This document shows positions 17,711-27,007 of a stretch of 64,000 bases of DNA, in pieces. The first letter of the stretch is position 1; each line of letters starts with the position of its first letter. This DNA comes from Mycolicibacterium vulneris. GTDB lineage: Bacteria > Actinomycetota > Actinomycetes > Mycobacteriales > Mycobacteriaceae. The stretch spans positions 1 to 64,000 of the forward strand of contig NZ_NCXM01000029.1 of assembly GCF_002104765.1 (NCBI RefSeq), in the 5' to 3' direction. Under the pieces are notes generated by a model. The model was given only the letters and a program-made list of their open reading frames with translations, was not told the DNA's origin and made no database searches. The translations under genes were made by a program, and so were the position numbers.

Positions 17711-18001
17711 TTGGTGTTGTTCTTTCAGATCCTTGGGTTTGCGCTATTCATTTTCTGGCTGCTGCTCATCGCTCGGGTCGTCGTCGAGTTCATCCGCTCG
17801 TTCAGCCGGGACTGGCATCCCACCGGCATCACCGTGGTGGTGCTGGAGATCATCCTGTCGATCACCGATCCACCGGTGAAACTGCTCCGCAGGCTGATCC
17901 CGCAACTCACCATCGGGGCGGTCCGATTCGACCTCTCGATCATGGTGCTGCTGCTCGTCGCGTTCATCGGCATGCAGCTGGCGTTCGGCGCCGCGGCTTA
18001 G
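17711..18001 (+). CDS. YggT-family membrane protein
   Basis: Small integral membrane protein of 96 residues with two long hydrophobic segments (about residues 2-26 and 72-94) around a basic loop containing DPPVKLLRRLIP, the YggT signature. It matches Rv2146c in sequence character and in position between sepF and wag31. I list the TTG at 17711; the GTG at 17714 is equally possible, and neither has a strong ribosome binding site. The biochemical role is unknown; a link to membrane organisation at the division site is inference from conserved neighbourhood. Confidence 0.88.
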   Translation: MVLFFQILGFALFIFWLLLIARVVVEFIRSFSRDWHPTGITVVVLEIILSITDPPVKLLRRLIPQLTIGAVRFDLSIMVLLLVAFIGMQLAFGAAA

Positions 18002-18283
18002 CCTCCATGGCCCGCGCGTGTCCCGCCGGCAGGCCCGTCAGCGTCGACCCATTCCGGCCCGGAGACGGTTCGGCCACGTTTTAGCGTCGGTTTGGTTCCG
18101 CCGATTTAAAATTTCTCAGGTTTCGGATTTTATTGGCCTCACTGTTTGAAATTGGCTCTTATTTATTGGGCTAATCAGCAACCGTCGCGCCTGGTGTGAC
18201 AGGATGGACGGCAGTTGCACTACGGCTACCACTGCGTTCTACACTTTCCAGAACGTTCGACAGGAACTTGAGGGGACGAAACA
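18002..18283 (+). promoter_or_regulatory. wag31 upstream region
   Basis: The 282-base gap contains an AT-rich block (about 18100-18180) that stands out in this GC-rich cluster and probably carries the wag31 promoter. TTGAAA occurs within it, but I cannot pick a convincing -10 partner. A purine-rich GAGGGGACG, seven bases before the ATG, serves as ribosome binding site. Confidence 0.4.
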
Positions 18284-19090
18284 ATGCCGCTTACACCAGC
18301 CGACGTCCACAATGTGGCGTTCAGTAAGCCACCGATCGGCAAGCGGGGCTACAACGAAGACGAGGTGGATGCCTTCCTCGATCTGGTGGAAGCCGAGCTG
18401 ACCCGGCTCATCGAAGAGAACAGCGATCTGCGTCAGCGGATCGAGGAGCTGGACCACGAGCTCGCCTCCGGTGGTGGCTCGGCCGCTCCGGCCGCCGCCG
18501 CGCCCACCCAGGCCATTCCTGTGCGCGAGCCCGTCCCCGAACCGGAAGCGGTCAAGCCGGCGCCGGGTGCAGCCCCTGCCGCGGCGGCCAGCAACGAGGA
18601 ACAGGCCATGAAGGCCGCTCGGGTGCTGACGCTGGCGCAGGACACCGCCGACCGCCTGACCACCACGGCCAAGACCGAGTCGGAAAAGATGCTGGCCGAC
18701 GCCCGCGCCAACGCCGACCAGATCCTCAGCGAGGCCCGCAGCACCGCCGAGACCACGGTCACCGAGGCCCGGCAGCGCGCCGACGCAATGCTCGCGGATG
18801 CGCAGACCCGCTCCGAGGCCCAGCTGCGGCAGGCCCAGGAGAAGGCCGACGCCCTGCAGGCCGACGCCGAACGCAAGCACTCCGAGATCATGGGCACCAT
18901 CAACCAGCAGCGCACCGTTCTGGAAGGCCGCCTCGAGCAGCTCCGTACGTTCGAGCGCGAATACCGCACCCGGCTCAAGACTTACCTGGAGTCTCAGCTG
19001 GAGGAACTCGGGCAGCGCGGATCCGCGGCACCCGTGGACTCCAGCGCGGACGCCGGCAGCTTCGACCAGTTCAACCGGGGCAACAACTAG
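18284..19090 (+). CDS. wag31: Polar growth scaffold Wag31 (DivIVA)
   Basis: Coiled-coil scaffold that recruits the mycobacterial elongation machinery to the poles. The 268-residue protein has the DivIVA N-terminal lipid-binding domain (MPLTPADVHNVAFSKPPIG, then GYNEDEVDAFLD), a coiled coil, an Ala/Pro linker at about 68-105, and a long C-terminal coiled coil rich in Ala, Glu, Arg and Thr. In M. tuberculosis Wag31 is phosphorylated by PknA/PknB on a threonine just before the linker; this protein does not let me place that residue with certainty. ATG start with a GAGGGGACG site upstream. Confidence 0.97.
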   Translation: MPLTPADVHNVAFSKPPIGKRGYNEDEVDAFLDLVEAELTRLIEENSDLRQRIEELDHELASGGGSAAPAAAAPTQAIPVREPVPEPEAVKPAPGAAPAAAASNEEQAMKAARVLTLAQDTADRLTTTAKTESEKMLADARANADQILSEARSTAETTVTEARQRADAMLADAQTRSEAQLRQAQEKADALQADAERKHSEIMGTINQQRTVLEGRLEQLRTFEREYRTRLKTYLESQLEELGQRGSAAPVDSSADAGSFDQFNRGNN

Positions 19091-19181
19091 CATTTCGGGC
19101 GTGCCGGTCGCTCGCCGAGCTTCGGGGTTGGCACACTAGGACTTGAAACCGCGGTCCCGCTCGTCGCTTGGAGGATGACTG

Positions 19182-19517
19182 ATGCTCATCATTGCGCTGG
19201 TATTGGCCCTGATCGGGCTCGTCGCGTTGGTGTTCGCGGTCGTCACCAGCAACGAGCTGGTGGCCTGGGTCTGCATCGCCGCCAGCGTGGTGGGCGTGGT
19301 GCTGTTGATCCTGGATGCGTTGCGCGAACGCCAGCGGCGTGACCTGGGCGGCGACGAGGCCCAGGTTGCCGATGAGGCCCAGACCGACGAGGGCGACTAC
19401 GTCGACTACCCCGAGGAAGTCCCCGGTGAGGGCGAACCCGCGACGACGGGGGAAACCACGCCGACCGAGGAGTCCAAGGTCGTGGCCGAGGGCCGCGGCG
19501 ACGAGCCCGCCAAGTAA
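19182..19517 (+). CDS. Small membrane protein (Rv2144c-like)
   Basis: A 111-residue protein with two tightly spaced N-terminal hydrophobic segments (residues 2-20 and 25-43) and an acidic, disordered-looking C-terminal tail rich in Glu, Asp and Thr. It matches the position and layout of Rv2144c, immediately downstream of wag31. No catalytic motif is visible. The RBS is GGAGG at 19171-19175. The acidic cytoplasmic tail could bind a basic partner, but that is speculation. Confidence 0.85.
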   Translation: MLIIALVLALIGLVALVFAVVTSNELVAWVCIAASVVGVVLLILDALRERQRRDLGGDEAQVADEAQTDEGDYVDYPEEVPGEGEPATTGETTPTEESKVVAEGRGDEPAK

Positions 19518-19536
19518 TTCTTCGCCCGTTCAGGCC

Positions 19537-20214
19537 TCAGCCGGTCGGCGTGGTGAGCAGCTCGCGGACCTCGTCGTCACTGATCTGATGGAAATCGTCG
19601 TAGACCTGCCCGACTGCCTCGAACCCGGGCGGCATGGTCGCGCACACCACATCGTCGGCCTCCTGCGCCAGCTCGCGGCAGGTCGACTCCGGCCCAACCG
19701 GAACGGCGACCACGATCGATTTCGGCCCGGCGGCCCGGATGGCACGCACGGCGGCGAGCATGCTTGCGCCCGTTGCGATTCCGTCGTCGGCCAGGATGAC
19801 GATCCGGTCGCGCACGTCGGCGATCGGGCGACCGCCCCGGTAGGCGTGCTCGCGCCGGAGCAACTCGGCCGTCTCGCTGTCGATCACCTCGCGCACCTGC
19901 TCGTCGCTGATGCGCAGGCTGGCCACCACGTCCTCGTTCATCACCAGGCCGCCGCCGCTGGCCAGTGCGCCCATCGCCAGCTCCGACCACCGTGGTACCC
20001 CGAGCTTGCGCACCAGGAAGACGTCGAGCGGCGCCCTGAGTGCGGCGGCGATCTCCCAGGCCACCGGCACACCGCCGCGTGCCAGACCGAACACCAGCAC
20101 GTCGTCCCGGCCGCTATAGGCCGCCAGCTGCTGCGCCAGCGCGCGTCCGGCCTCGCGCCGGTCGACGAACGTCTTCGGTGGGGTCCGCCGGACAAAGCCA
20201 CTCGATGAGTTCAT
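19537..20214 (-). CDS. Phosphoribosyltransferase-family protein (Rv2143-like)
   Basis: PRTase-fold protein of 225 residues encoded convergently to the dcw genes. The PRPP-binding loop VILADDGIATGAS is at about residues 138-151, and the FGLARGGVPVA and DVFLVRKLG segments near residues 42-72 are typical of the broad family often annotated as erythromycin-esterase-associated or ComF-like PRTases. The substrate base is unknown. In M. tuberculosis Rv2143 lies in the same place and orientation, so this marks the end of the conserved block. A start ATG at 20214 gives MNSSSGFVRR. Confidence 0.85.
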   Translation of the reverse strand: MNSSSGFVRRTPPKTFVDRREAGRALAQQLAAYSGRDDVLVFGLARGGVPVAWEIAAALRAPLDVFLVRKLGVPRWSELAMGALASGGGLVMNEDVVASLRISDEQVREVIDSETAELLRREHAYRGGRPIADVRDRIVILADDGIATGASMLAAVRAIRAAGPKSIVVAVPVGPESTCRELAQEADDVVCATMPPGFEAVGQVYDDFHQISDDEVRELLTTPTG

Positions 20215-20326
20215 TCGTTACCGCTCCCGGCTGATGGACTTCTCTCCAGGCTACGTGCGTCAGGCCGAGCGCGGTGGCAAAGTTCGGGTTGGCTGCAGTG
20301 TCAGCACGACCGGGAGGATCCGCGAG

Positions 20327-20545
20327 ATGAGACGGCGTTACGGCACCTACACGGCCTACAGCATCGCCTGCGCGATCGTCTGGGCGGTCATTTTGGCGGT
20401 GGTTTCCACGGCGGGCGACGCCGCCTCCCGGCATACGTTCCTGCTGGTGTGCGGCGGGTGGGCCATCGGGTGGTTGTCGGCGACGATCGCCAGGGGCGTT
20501 TACCCGCCACCGAAGCGGCGACACGAATTCAGGTCTTTGAGTTGA
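20327..20545 (+). CDS. Small two-helix membrane protein, unknown function
   Basis: I chose ATG 20327 because GGGAGGA lies about nine bases upstream, rather than the in-frame codon at 20234 inside the divergent promoter region. The 72-residue product has two hydrophobic segments (about residues 10-27 and 36-55) and a basic C-terminus ending RRHEFRSLS. I do not recognise a family. It lies at the junction between the conserved cluster and the accessory region, and is divergent from the phosphoribosyltransferase gene. Confidence 0.6.
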   Translation: MRRRYGTYTAYSIACAIVWAVILAVVSTAGDAASRHTFLLVCGGWAIGWLSATIARGVYPPPKRRHEFRSLS

Positions 20546-20961
20546 GTCGATGATCAGCAGCTTTCTGGCGGTTGGCGAATGACTGCGGCTGCGCCGGCAA
20601 GGTCGGGTGTCTTGGCAGCGTCAGGTGCCCTCGGCGTCTGTACCAGGGAAGACGAACCCGCTGAAATCTGGAGTTCGGTTGGCCTATGTCGCGGCATAAC
20701 GGAACTCGATCAGCGGTCCGCGATTCAACGCCTGTCGTGCGTACACCTTCACGATGTACGGCCAGCGCCAGTGGGATGTCCCGCAACGGTACAAGGACAA
20801 GTGGAAGGTCTTGAATCGCGGTGACGTAGCAGGGAAGCCAAGCGCGATACGGGGTCAGCTTATTAACGAGGACAGCCAGACGCACGGCGAATCAACGAGG
20901 TTAGGCTCGGCGGCCGTTGCCTCTGTTGTCCTGCATTGGTTCGCAAAGTGCCGCGTTTGTC
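20546..20961. other. Gap with no supported gene
   Basis: No frame here has a convincing start, ribosome binding site and codon pattern. On the minus strand 20800-20885 would encode MRLAVLVNKLTPYR, which faintly resembles the first strand of some glycosyltransferases, but the frame soon loses any family character. I treat it as possible debris at the edge of the accessory region. Confidence 0.4.
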
Positions 20962-21470
20962 ATGGCGCGAAATATTCCTAATCGAGAAACGGATGTGTGC
21001 AACGCAGCGGTCGAGCCCCTGCGCTCGCGACTGCCCCCGTCCTGGCGCGTTGAGACCGACATCGAACCGGACCGCGCCTTCGATTTCCGGATGACATTGA
21101 CCACCGACGAGCGCGCCGCCGTCAACTTCCTGGCCGAAGTGAAGCTGTGACTAATCGCCGCCCGGTGCAGGACCTCACAAGGCAGTTGCGCACCGTGGCC
21201 GGCGCCTTCGGCGACGCTCCTCTGCTGTACGTCAGCGAGCACGTCAGCCTGCCGCTCCGGCGTGAACCGGACGAGGCCAATATCAACTGCCTGGACACGA
21301 CCGGCTGGGTCAGCCTGACGGCCTCCGATCGCCGGTGCTGATTCGCCTAGAGGGTGCGCCCAAACCGCCGCGGTCCCCGGAGTCGAAGGCCACCGTCCGC
21401 CTCACCGGCCCCGCCACAGCGCGCACCATCCGCACCCTCTTCGGCCGACCACCACCGTGGGGAGGCGGAG
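20962..21470 (+). pseudogene. Broken actinobacterial gene of unknown function
   Basis: Three consecutive pieces read as one ancestral protein. The first (20962-21150) opens MARNIPNRETDVCNAA and ends EVKL; the second begins at an overlapping GTG (21147) and runs to SLTASDRRC; after a frame slip near 21335 the text continues in another frame as VLIRLEGAPKPPRSPES and TARTIRTLFGRPP. The layout resembles a family of actinobacterial proteins with a nuclease-like N-terminus and a winged-helix tail, but I cannot name it. The C-terminal half is missing where the IS3 remnant begins, so an IS insertion plus decay is the simplest explanation. Confidence 0.5.
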
Positions 21471-21479
21471 GACGCTAAG

Positions 21480-22300
21480 CGTCCCAGGGCCCTCGGACGC
21501 GAGAACACCGCCCTCAAGCGGTTGTTGGCCGATGCCGAGCTGGAGAAGGACGCGCTCCCGCCGGACGGCATCTGGATCGGCAAGAGCCGGCTGGCTACGT
21601 GTTTACGCCAGGAAGCATCCCCGCCGCGGTTTCCGGCCCGCTTACCATGACGCCCGCGGCGAGGGGTGGATCGTCAATCACAAGAAGATCCAACGGCTTT
21701 GGCGTGAAGGGGATTGCGGGTGCCGCAGCGGCGCAAGCGTAAACGTCCCGGCATCTCGACGGCCCGGCCGACCATGACCCCTGATGCGCCCGACCGGGTG
21801 TGGCGGTGGACTTCCAGTTCGACGTCACCACCGACGGGCGGCTGATCAAGATCGTGTCGATCATCGAAGAGCACACCCGCGAATGCCTGGGCGGGATGGT
21901 CGAGCGCTGTATCACCGGCTATCACTTCATCGACGAAATGGACCGGTTGGCCGCCCAGCGCGGGCGCCTACCCGACGGTGCTGCGTTGCGACAACGGTCC
22001 CGAATTAGCTTGCGGCGCAATGGCCGACTAGGTGGACAGCCAGGTCGGGTTGCACTTCATCCAGCCGGGTGAGCCCTGGCGTAACGGCTACATCGAATCG
22101 TTCAACTCCCGCATCCGCGACGAATGCCTCAACATCAACAGCACTGTTCACTGCCCCAGGCCCGCGTCGTCATCAGTGACTGGAGACACGACTACAACGA
22201 CCACCGCCGGCACTCATCGCTGAGCTACCAAACCCGGCCCGCTACGCTGCCACCTGTACCCGCCGATGAAGGTTCTCGCGTGCTGCGGAATAGTTCTCGG
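21480..22300 (+). mobile_element. Decayed IS3-family element, orfA tail plus orfB
   Basis: The orfA end (RENTALKRLLADAELEKDAL) is followed by orfB sequence: HPRRGFRPAYHDARGEGW, then IVNHKKIQRLWRE, the DDE integrase segment with DFQFDVTTDGRLIK, SIIEEHTRECLGG, LRCDNGPE-like text in a shifted frame, then QPGEPWRNGYIESFNSRIRDE and RHSSLSYQTRPA. Reading it needs several frame changes (near 21590, 21715, 21780, 21975 and 22140) and an in-frame TAG at about 22029 where Trp is expected. No terminal repeats could be fixed. The element is dead and is one of several IS remnants in the accessory region. Confidence 0.8.
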
Positions 22301-22354
22301 GGATGTGGCTTAGGCCAACGCCAAAGCTGTTGACGCAAAAAAGCGTTTGCGGAC

Positions 22355-23002
22355 TCAGTCGAAGACGGTTGCGAGGTCCGGGTTCAGCCAGTGGGTGTGC
22401 ATGAGGCGGAGTTGGGCCTCCACGACCGATGTCGACAGTGGGGGCAGCGCATCGAGGTCAAACCAATCAATCGCCGACGTTTCGGTGAGATCGGGTGGTA
22501 CTCGGCCGCGTTCGCTGCACAAAAAGAACAGCTTGTAGACGTGAAAGATGGGAAGCGGCCCGGACCGATGTCCTTATTTGTCCTGATCGATTACGGCGAC
22601 AAGTTTATCGATGTCAACGATGAGACCGGCTTCTTCTCGCACCTCTTTCGCGACCGCCTGCGCAGGGCTTTGGAGAACATCGCACCAGCCGCCCGGCAGC
22701 GTCCAGCAGCCGTCCGCGCGCTCCTGAACGAGCAAGACCTTTTGGCTTGGATTGAAGATGGCGCCCCGCACGGAAACTTTGGGGGTCATGTGGCCGCTGT
22801 CCAAAGAGACAACGGCACGCACCTGCGCAACGTTGCCACCGCCGATCAGGCTGATTAGTTCCTCGGCGCACTGACGTACTTGGCAGTAGCGCTGCCGGTC
22901 AAAGGGGTCGTTGGCGTAAGTGGGCCCGTTTTGTGCGACCGCCAGCAGAGTTAGTGCATGGCGACGGATCTGCTCGGGGGCATCTGGATGCGACGAAACC
23001 AT
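22355..23002 (-). pseudogene. Nudix hydrolase inactivated by one nonsense codon
   Basis: From 23002 the frame encodes a hydrolase with an N-terminal helical region (QRYCQVRQCAEELISLIGGG) and a nudix domain starting near KVSVRGAIF. A TAA at 22574-22576 stops it after VAVIDQDK, but the same frame continues without another stop as GHRSGPLPIFHVYKLFFLC, AIDWFDLDALPPLS and NPDLATVFD to a TGA at 22355. One base (TAC to TAA) would explain the break. The nudix box itself is also damaged: GGWCDVLQSPAQAV has Gln where the first Glu of GX5E is expected, though KEVREEAG is kept. Full-length homologues are about 215 residues. Confidence 0.85.
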
Positions 23003-23243
23003 AATCTTCAGTCTGCAAGACCCCTCGGCCGCTCAAGACCTGGGGTAAGTGGCACAAGGTGTGGTGGTCCCGCCTTTTACATGTGAAACGCCAATGCTGC
23101 CGGGCTGCAGACGGTTCCACCACCCTCGAACTGGCTGTCGTCATGGCCGATTACGTTCTACAACACAGAACATGCTGCCACAGCTACCTCGGTAACAACA
23201 GCTCGACAGCGTTCGAAACGCTCTGTCATTGCGAGATCGTGGG

Positions 23244-24299
23244 CTACGAATACGACCCGAGTTTGCCTTTCAGATCAAGTGCGACTTCGGTGATGAGGTC
23301 TTCTTGACCGCCGACCAGCCCCCGTTTGCCGACCTCCAGCAGGATCGCGCGAGTATCGACCCCGTACTGTTTCGCGGCGGATTCAGCGTGTCGCAGGAAG
23401 CTCGAATACACCCCCGCGTATCCGAGGGTGAGGGTCTCCCGGTCGACCTGCACCGGACGATCCTGCAGCGGCCGCACGACATCGTCGGCGGTGTCCTGCA
23501 GCGCGAACAAATCGCAATTATGCTTCCAGCCATGCAGATCCGCCACGGCGATGAAGGGTTCGATCGGACAGTTACCGGCACCCGCACCGTGACCGGCCAG
23601 GGAGGCGTCCACCCGGACCGCACCTTCTTCAACGGCCACAACGGAGTTCGCGACCGACAACGACAGGTTCTGATGGGCATGAATGCCGATCTGCGTGTTA
23701 GGGTTCAGCATGTCGCGATAGGCCCGGATACGGTCGCGAACACCGTTCATCGTCAAGCGGCCGCCGGAGTCGGTGACGTAAACACAGTGCGCCCCATAGG
23801 ATTCCATCAGCTTGGCCTGTGCCGCCAGCTGGGCGGGTTCGGCGAGGTGCGACATCATCAGGAAGCCGGACACATCCATGCCCAATTCGCGGGCTTTGCC
23901 GATGTGCTGGGCCGACACGTCGGCCTCGGTGCAATGGGTGGCAACCCGGACCGAGCTGACCCCGAGCCGGTGTGCTTGTTCGAGTTCGCGGACCGTGCCA
24001 ACGCCGGGCAGCAGCAGCGTCGTGAGCTTGGCGCGGTGTACGACGGCCGCGGCTGCCTCGATCCATTCCCAGTCGGTGTTGCTGCCCGGGCCATAGGTCA
24101 GGCTGTGTCCGGCCAGCCCGTCACCGTGGGTGACTTCGATGGCGTCGACGCCGGCACTGTCGAGTGCGCCCGTGATCGCTGCGACCGTTGCCGGGCTGAT
24201 CCGGTGGCGCATGGCGTGCATGCCGTCGCGGAGTGTGACGTCCTGAATGTAAAGCGGTGCACCGTCGAGTGCGTTCGGACGGTCCTGGGTGGCAGTCAT
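23244..24299 (-). CDS. 4-hydroxy-2-oxovalerate aldolase (MhpE/DmpG/HsaF family)
   Basis: Metal-dependent class II aldolase that splits 4-hydroxy-2-oxovalerate (or a longer homologue) into pyruvate and an aldehyde, which is channelled to the partner dehydrogenase. The 351-residue product has the N-terminal IQDVTLRDGMHAMRH motif (Arg24, Asp25), the metal-binding IGIHAHQN motif, and the C-terminal communication domain (GVYSSFLRHAE) that contacts the dehydrogenase. ATG 24299 overlaps the dehydrogenase stop (ATGA), so the two chains are co-translated. Last gene of the minus-strand operon. M. tuberculosis has the equivalent HsaF in cholesterol ring degradation; this is a separate catabolic copy. 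Confidence 0.93.
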   Translation of the reverse strand: MTATQDRPNALDGAPLYIQDVTLRDGMHAMRHRISPATVAAITGALDSAGVDAIEVTHGDGLAGHSLTYGPGSNTDWEWIEAAAAVVHRAKLTTLLLPGVGTVRELEQAHRLGVSSVRVATHCTEADVSAQHIGKARELGMDVSGFLMMSHLAEPAQLAAQAKLMESYGAHCVYVTDSGGRLTMNGVRDRIRAYRDMLNPNTQIGIHAHQNLSLSVANSVVAVEEGAVRVDASLAGHGAGAGNCPIEPFIAVADLHGWKHNCDLFALQDTADDVVRPLQDRPVQVDRETLTLGYAGVYSSFLRHAESAAKQYGVDTRAILLEVGKRGLVGGQEDLITEVALDLKGKLGSYS

Positions 24300-25243
24300 C
24301 GCGTGGCCTCCTGCAAGGTTTTTTCGGCGATCGTCTCGGCAACCTGCAATGCCGCGGACGTCATGATGTCGAGGTTGCCGGCATACGCGGGCAAGTAGTG
24401 AGCGGCGCCTTCGACCTCCAGGAACACCACCACCTTCCACAGACCGGGTCCCAAATCGGCGCCACCGGTCAGCGTCGCGACGGACTCGGCGTCGTCGAGT
24501 TTGGTGAACTGCACATCCTGCTTGAGCCGGTACCCGGGCACATAGGCGGCCACCTTCTGCACTATCGCCAGGATCGTTGCGCGGATACGGTCCTGGTCGG
24601 GGTCGGTCACCAGGGCGAGCACGGTGTCGCGCATGATTAGCGGCGGCTCCGCGGGGTTGAGCACGATGATCGCCTTACCGTGCGCCGCGCCACCGACTCT
24701 TTCGATTGCCGCCGAGGTGGTTTCGGTGAATTCATCGATATTGGCCCGGGTGCCCGGGCCGGCCGACTTGGAGGCGATGCAAGCGACAATCTCGGCATAG
24801 TGCACCGGCGTGACCGATGAGATCGCCGCAACGATCGGGATCGTCGCCTGGCCGCCGCAGGTGACCATATTGACGTTTGGCGCATCAAGATGTTCATCGA
24901 GGTTGACGGTCGGCACGACGTAGGGGCCGACGGCGGCGGGAGTCAGGTCGATGAGCCGTTTCCCGAATGGCCGCAAGGCTTTTTCGTTGGCGACGTGGGC
25001 CTTGGCTGAGGTGGAGTCGAAGATGATGTCGATGTCAGCGAAGTCGGGGTGGTCGATCAGCCCCTGGACACCGCTGTCGACGGTACTGATGCCCATCCGG
25101 CGGGCCCGCGCCAGGCCGTCCGAGGCGGGGTCGATGCCGACCAGCACGGCGATGTCGACATTGGTCGCCACCCGTTTCAACTTGATGACCAGATCTGTCC
25201 CGATGTTGCCGGATCCGATGACGGCTGCCTTGACGCGACTCAT
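24296..25243 (-). CDS. Acylating acetaldehyde dehydrogenase (MhpF/DmpF/HsaG family)
   Basis: Converts acetaldehyde (or propanal) plus CoA and NAD+ into the acyl-CoA, in complex with the aldolase encoded next to it. The 315-residue protein starts with the Rossmann motif IGSGNIGTDL and contains the catalytic Cys129 in MVTCGGQATIP. I chose ATG 25243, which overlaps the stop of the upstream hydratase by four bases. Both ends overlap neighbours, so stoichiometric expression of the channeling pair is likely. Length matches the family. Confidence 0.94.
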   Translation of the reverse strand: MSRVKAAVIGSGNIGTDLVIKLKRVATNVDIAVLVGIDPASDGLARARRMGISTVDSGVQGLIDHPDFADIDIIFDSTSAKAHVANEKALRPFGKRLIDLTPAAVGPYVVPTVNLDEHLDAPNVNMVTCGGQATIPIVAAISSVTPVHYAEIVACIASKSAGPGTRANIDEFTETTSAAIERVGGAAHGKAIIVLNPAEPPLIMRDTVLALVTDPDQDRIRATILAIVQKVAAYVPGYRLKQDVQFTKLDDAESVATLTGGADLGPGLWKVVVFLEVEGAAHYLPAYAGNLDIMTSAALQVAETIAEKTLQEATR

Positions 25244-26064
25244 AACCCGTTGTCCTTGCTCGATGGGGTGGTGAATGTGGCAGTTGCACTGCCGATTCCG
25301 GAGATGGTGGTGGTGTAGGTCGATCCGGGCGTGACCGGGACCATCGGTCCCAGCGCGCCGGACAGGACCACCTCTCCGGCGCGCAACGGTGCCCCGTAGG
25401 CCAGGCCGGTGTTGGCTAGCCACGCCAGCGCTTCCCACGGGCTGCCCAGACAGTCCGATCCCTTACCCCGGGAAACCACCACACCGTCGGCGGTGGTAGT
25501 CATGCTCACGTGGGCGAGGTCGGGGGCGTCGGCCCGGTTGACGCGGTCACCGAGCACATACAGCCCCGACGACGCATTGTCGGCAATGGTGTCGGCCAGG
25601 CTGATGTTCCAGTTCGCCACTCTGCTGTCGACGATCTCGAATGCCGCGTAGATACCGTCGACGAAGTGCGGCGCTTGATCGGCGGCGATATTGCCCGTGA
25701 TGTCGGCGCTGAGCACGAAGGCGATCTCGGCCTCGACCTTGGGCTGCAGCAACCGCGTGAAGTCCACCGCGGCGTCTGCCGAGCAGTCCATATCGTCGGT
25801 TAGCACCCCGAAGTCGGGCTGGTCGACGCCCAGTTGCTGCTGCACGGCCGTCGAGGTCAGCCCGATCTTGCGTCCGACGATGCGCCGGCCCGAAGCCAGC
25901 AGCGTCTCGATATTGCGTTGCTGCACTCGATACGCGGCATCAATGTTGTCGCTGCCGATCAGATCGCGCACCGGCGCACAGGGTTCGCGTGTCCTCGACG
26001 CCGCGGCGAGCCGGTCGGCCGCATCGGTGACCGCTTGTGAATTGACCATCGTCATGTCCGTCAC
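25240..26064 (-). CDS. 2-hydroxypenta-2,4-dienoate hydratase (MhpD/HsaE family)
   Basis: Hydrates the dienoate released by the ring-cleavage hydrolase to a 4-hydroxy-2-oxoacid, the aldolase substrate. The fumarylacetoacetase-like fold is indicated by IVGRKIGLTS, QPKVEAEIAFVL (metal-binding Glu residues) and NASSGLYVLG. The 274-residue frame starts at GTG 26064; the ATG at 26055 is an equally good start. It overlaps the dehydrogenase gene by four bases. A 100-base gap separates it from the hydrolase upstream, larger than the other gaps in the operon. A second paralogue is encoded at 30448-31242. Confidence 0.9.
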   Translation of the reverse strand: MTDMTMVNSQAVTDAADRLAAASRTREPCAPVRDLIGSDNIDAAYRVQQRNIETLLASGRRIVGRKIGLTSTAVQQQLGVDQPDFGVLTDDMDCSADAAVDFTRLLQPKVEAEIAFVLSADITGNIAADQAPHFVDGIYAAFEIVDSRVANWNISLADTIADNASSGLYVLGDRVNRADAPDLAHVSMTTTADGVVVSRGKGSDCLGSPWEALAWLANTGLAYGAPLRAGEVVLSGALGPMVPVTPGSTYTTTISGIGSATATFTTPSSKDNGL

Positions 26065-26164
26065 GCTAGGAGTTGGGTGATTCGCCGGATAAGCCGGAAC
26101 TTCTTGCGCCCGAGGTCCGCACCGGAGCGCTGGCGCTGGGACGCTTGCTCGCGCGAAGCGCGCG

Positions 26165-27004
26165 TTAGCGGGCGCGCAGAAACGCGGAGATCATGGTTCC
26201 GAGTTGCTCGGCGACCTCGAACTGCGCCAGGTGTCCCGCCCGTCCGTACACATGCAGGTCGGCATGGGGAAGGTGTTGCGCGAGAAAGAAACTGCCCTCG
26301 ATGGGGATCGTCGCGTCACCCTTACCGTGAATGACGAGCGTGTCCTGTTCAAGCCTGCGCAGTACGGATTCGTCATACACCGGTGCGGCCTCGCCGGCGC
26401 CCATCGAAGATTGGAAGGACCGCCGGACCTCGGGGCGTAACGCGGTGGCCAGGCGGGCGCTGAGGTACGAGTCGATACCTGGCGGCAGGGCGCTACCGGG
26501 ATAGAGCTGACTAGCGACGAATTCCCTGATGCCTTCGGCGGTGGGATTGTCGTAGAACCCGGTCAGCCGTTGCAGTGTGGGCTTGACCGGCGTCCCGCCG
26601 GCGGCGATGAGCACCACCTTGCCGAACAAGTCGGGCTTGCGGGTCAGCAGTTCGAGGGCCAGACGCCCCCCGTAGGAATGCCCAACGAGGTCGACCGGTC
26701 CGATCTTGAGCGCGTCGATGAGTGCCAGGATGGTGTCGGCCCGCAGGTCCAGCCACGGTCCCGGACCGGCGGGCGGAGCTTCGGGGTGGCTGCTGTCGCC
26801 GAAGCCGACGAGGTCGGGAATCAGGCAATCATGTTGCGCCACGAACGGAAGAAGCGGACGAAAGCTCTCCCATCCGGTGGCTCCCGGTCCGGTTCCGTGC
26901 AGGAAGAGCGCGGGTGTGGCGTTCGCCATGCCGCACCGGCGCAGGCGGATCACATGGTCGTCGATTGCAACATCGAGTTCGGTGTGCTCGGGCATGGAGG
27001 TCAT
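26165..27004 (-). CDS. Meta-cleavage product alpha/beta hydrolase (MhpC/BphD type)
   Basis: C-C bond hydrolase expected to cut the vinylogous 1,5-diketone produced by extradiol cleavage, giving a carboxylic acid and a 2-hydroxydienoate. The 279-residue protein shows the oxyanion segment LFLHGTGPGATGWESF, the nucleophile elbow VGHSYGG (Ser110) and a C-terminal GRAGHLAQ with the catalytic His. Three bases separate it from the dioxygenase gene, so the two reactions are encoded back to back. Substrate cannot be read from the sequence; the released acid would be the original ring side chain or formate. Confidence 0.88.
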   Translation of the reverse strand: MTSMPEHTELDVAIDDHVIRLRRCGMANATPALFLHGTGPGATGWESFRPLLPFVAQHDCLIPDLVGFGDSSHPEAPPAGPGPWLDLRADTILALIDALKIGPVDLVGHSYGGRLALELLTRKPDLFGKVVLIAAGGTPVKPTLQRLTGFYDNPTAEGIREFVASQLYPGSALPPGIDSYLSARLATALRPEVRRSFQSSMGAGEAAPVYDESVLRRLEQDTLVIHGKGDATIPIEGSFFLAQHLPHADLHVYGRAGHLAQFEVAEQLGTMISAFLRAR

Positions 27005-27007
27005 GAA

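Noticed and set aside
20529..20885. Minus-strand 118-codon frame resembling a glycosyltransferase start
   Set aside because: Only about 14 residues look similar and there is no continuation of the fold in any frame.
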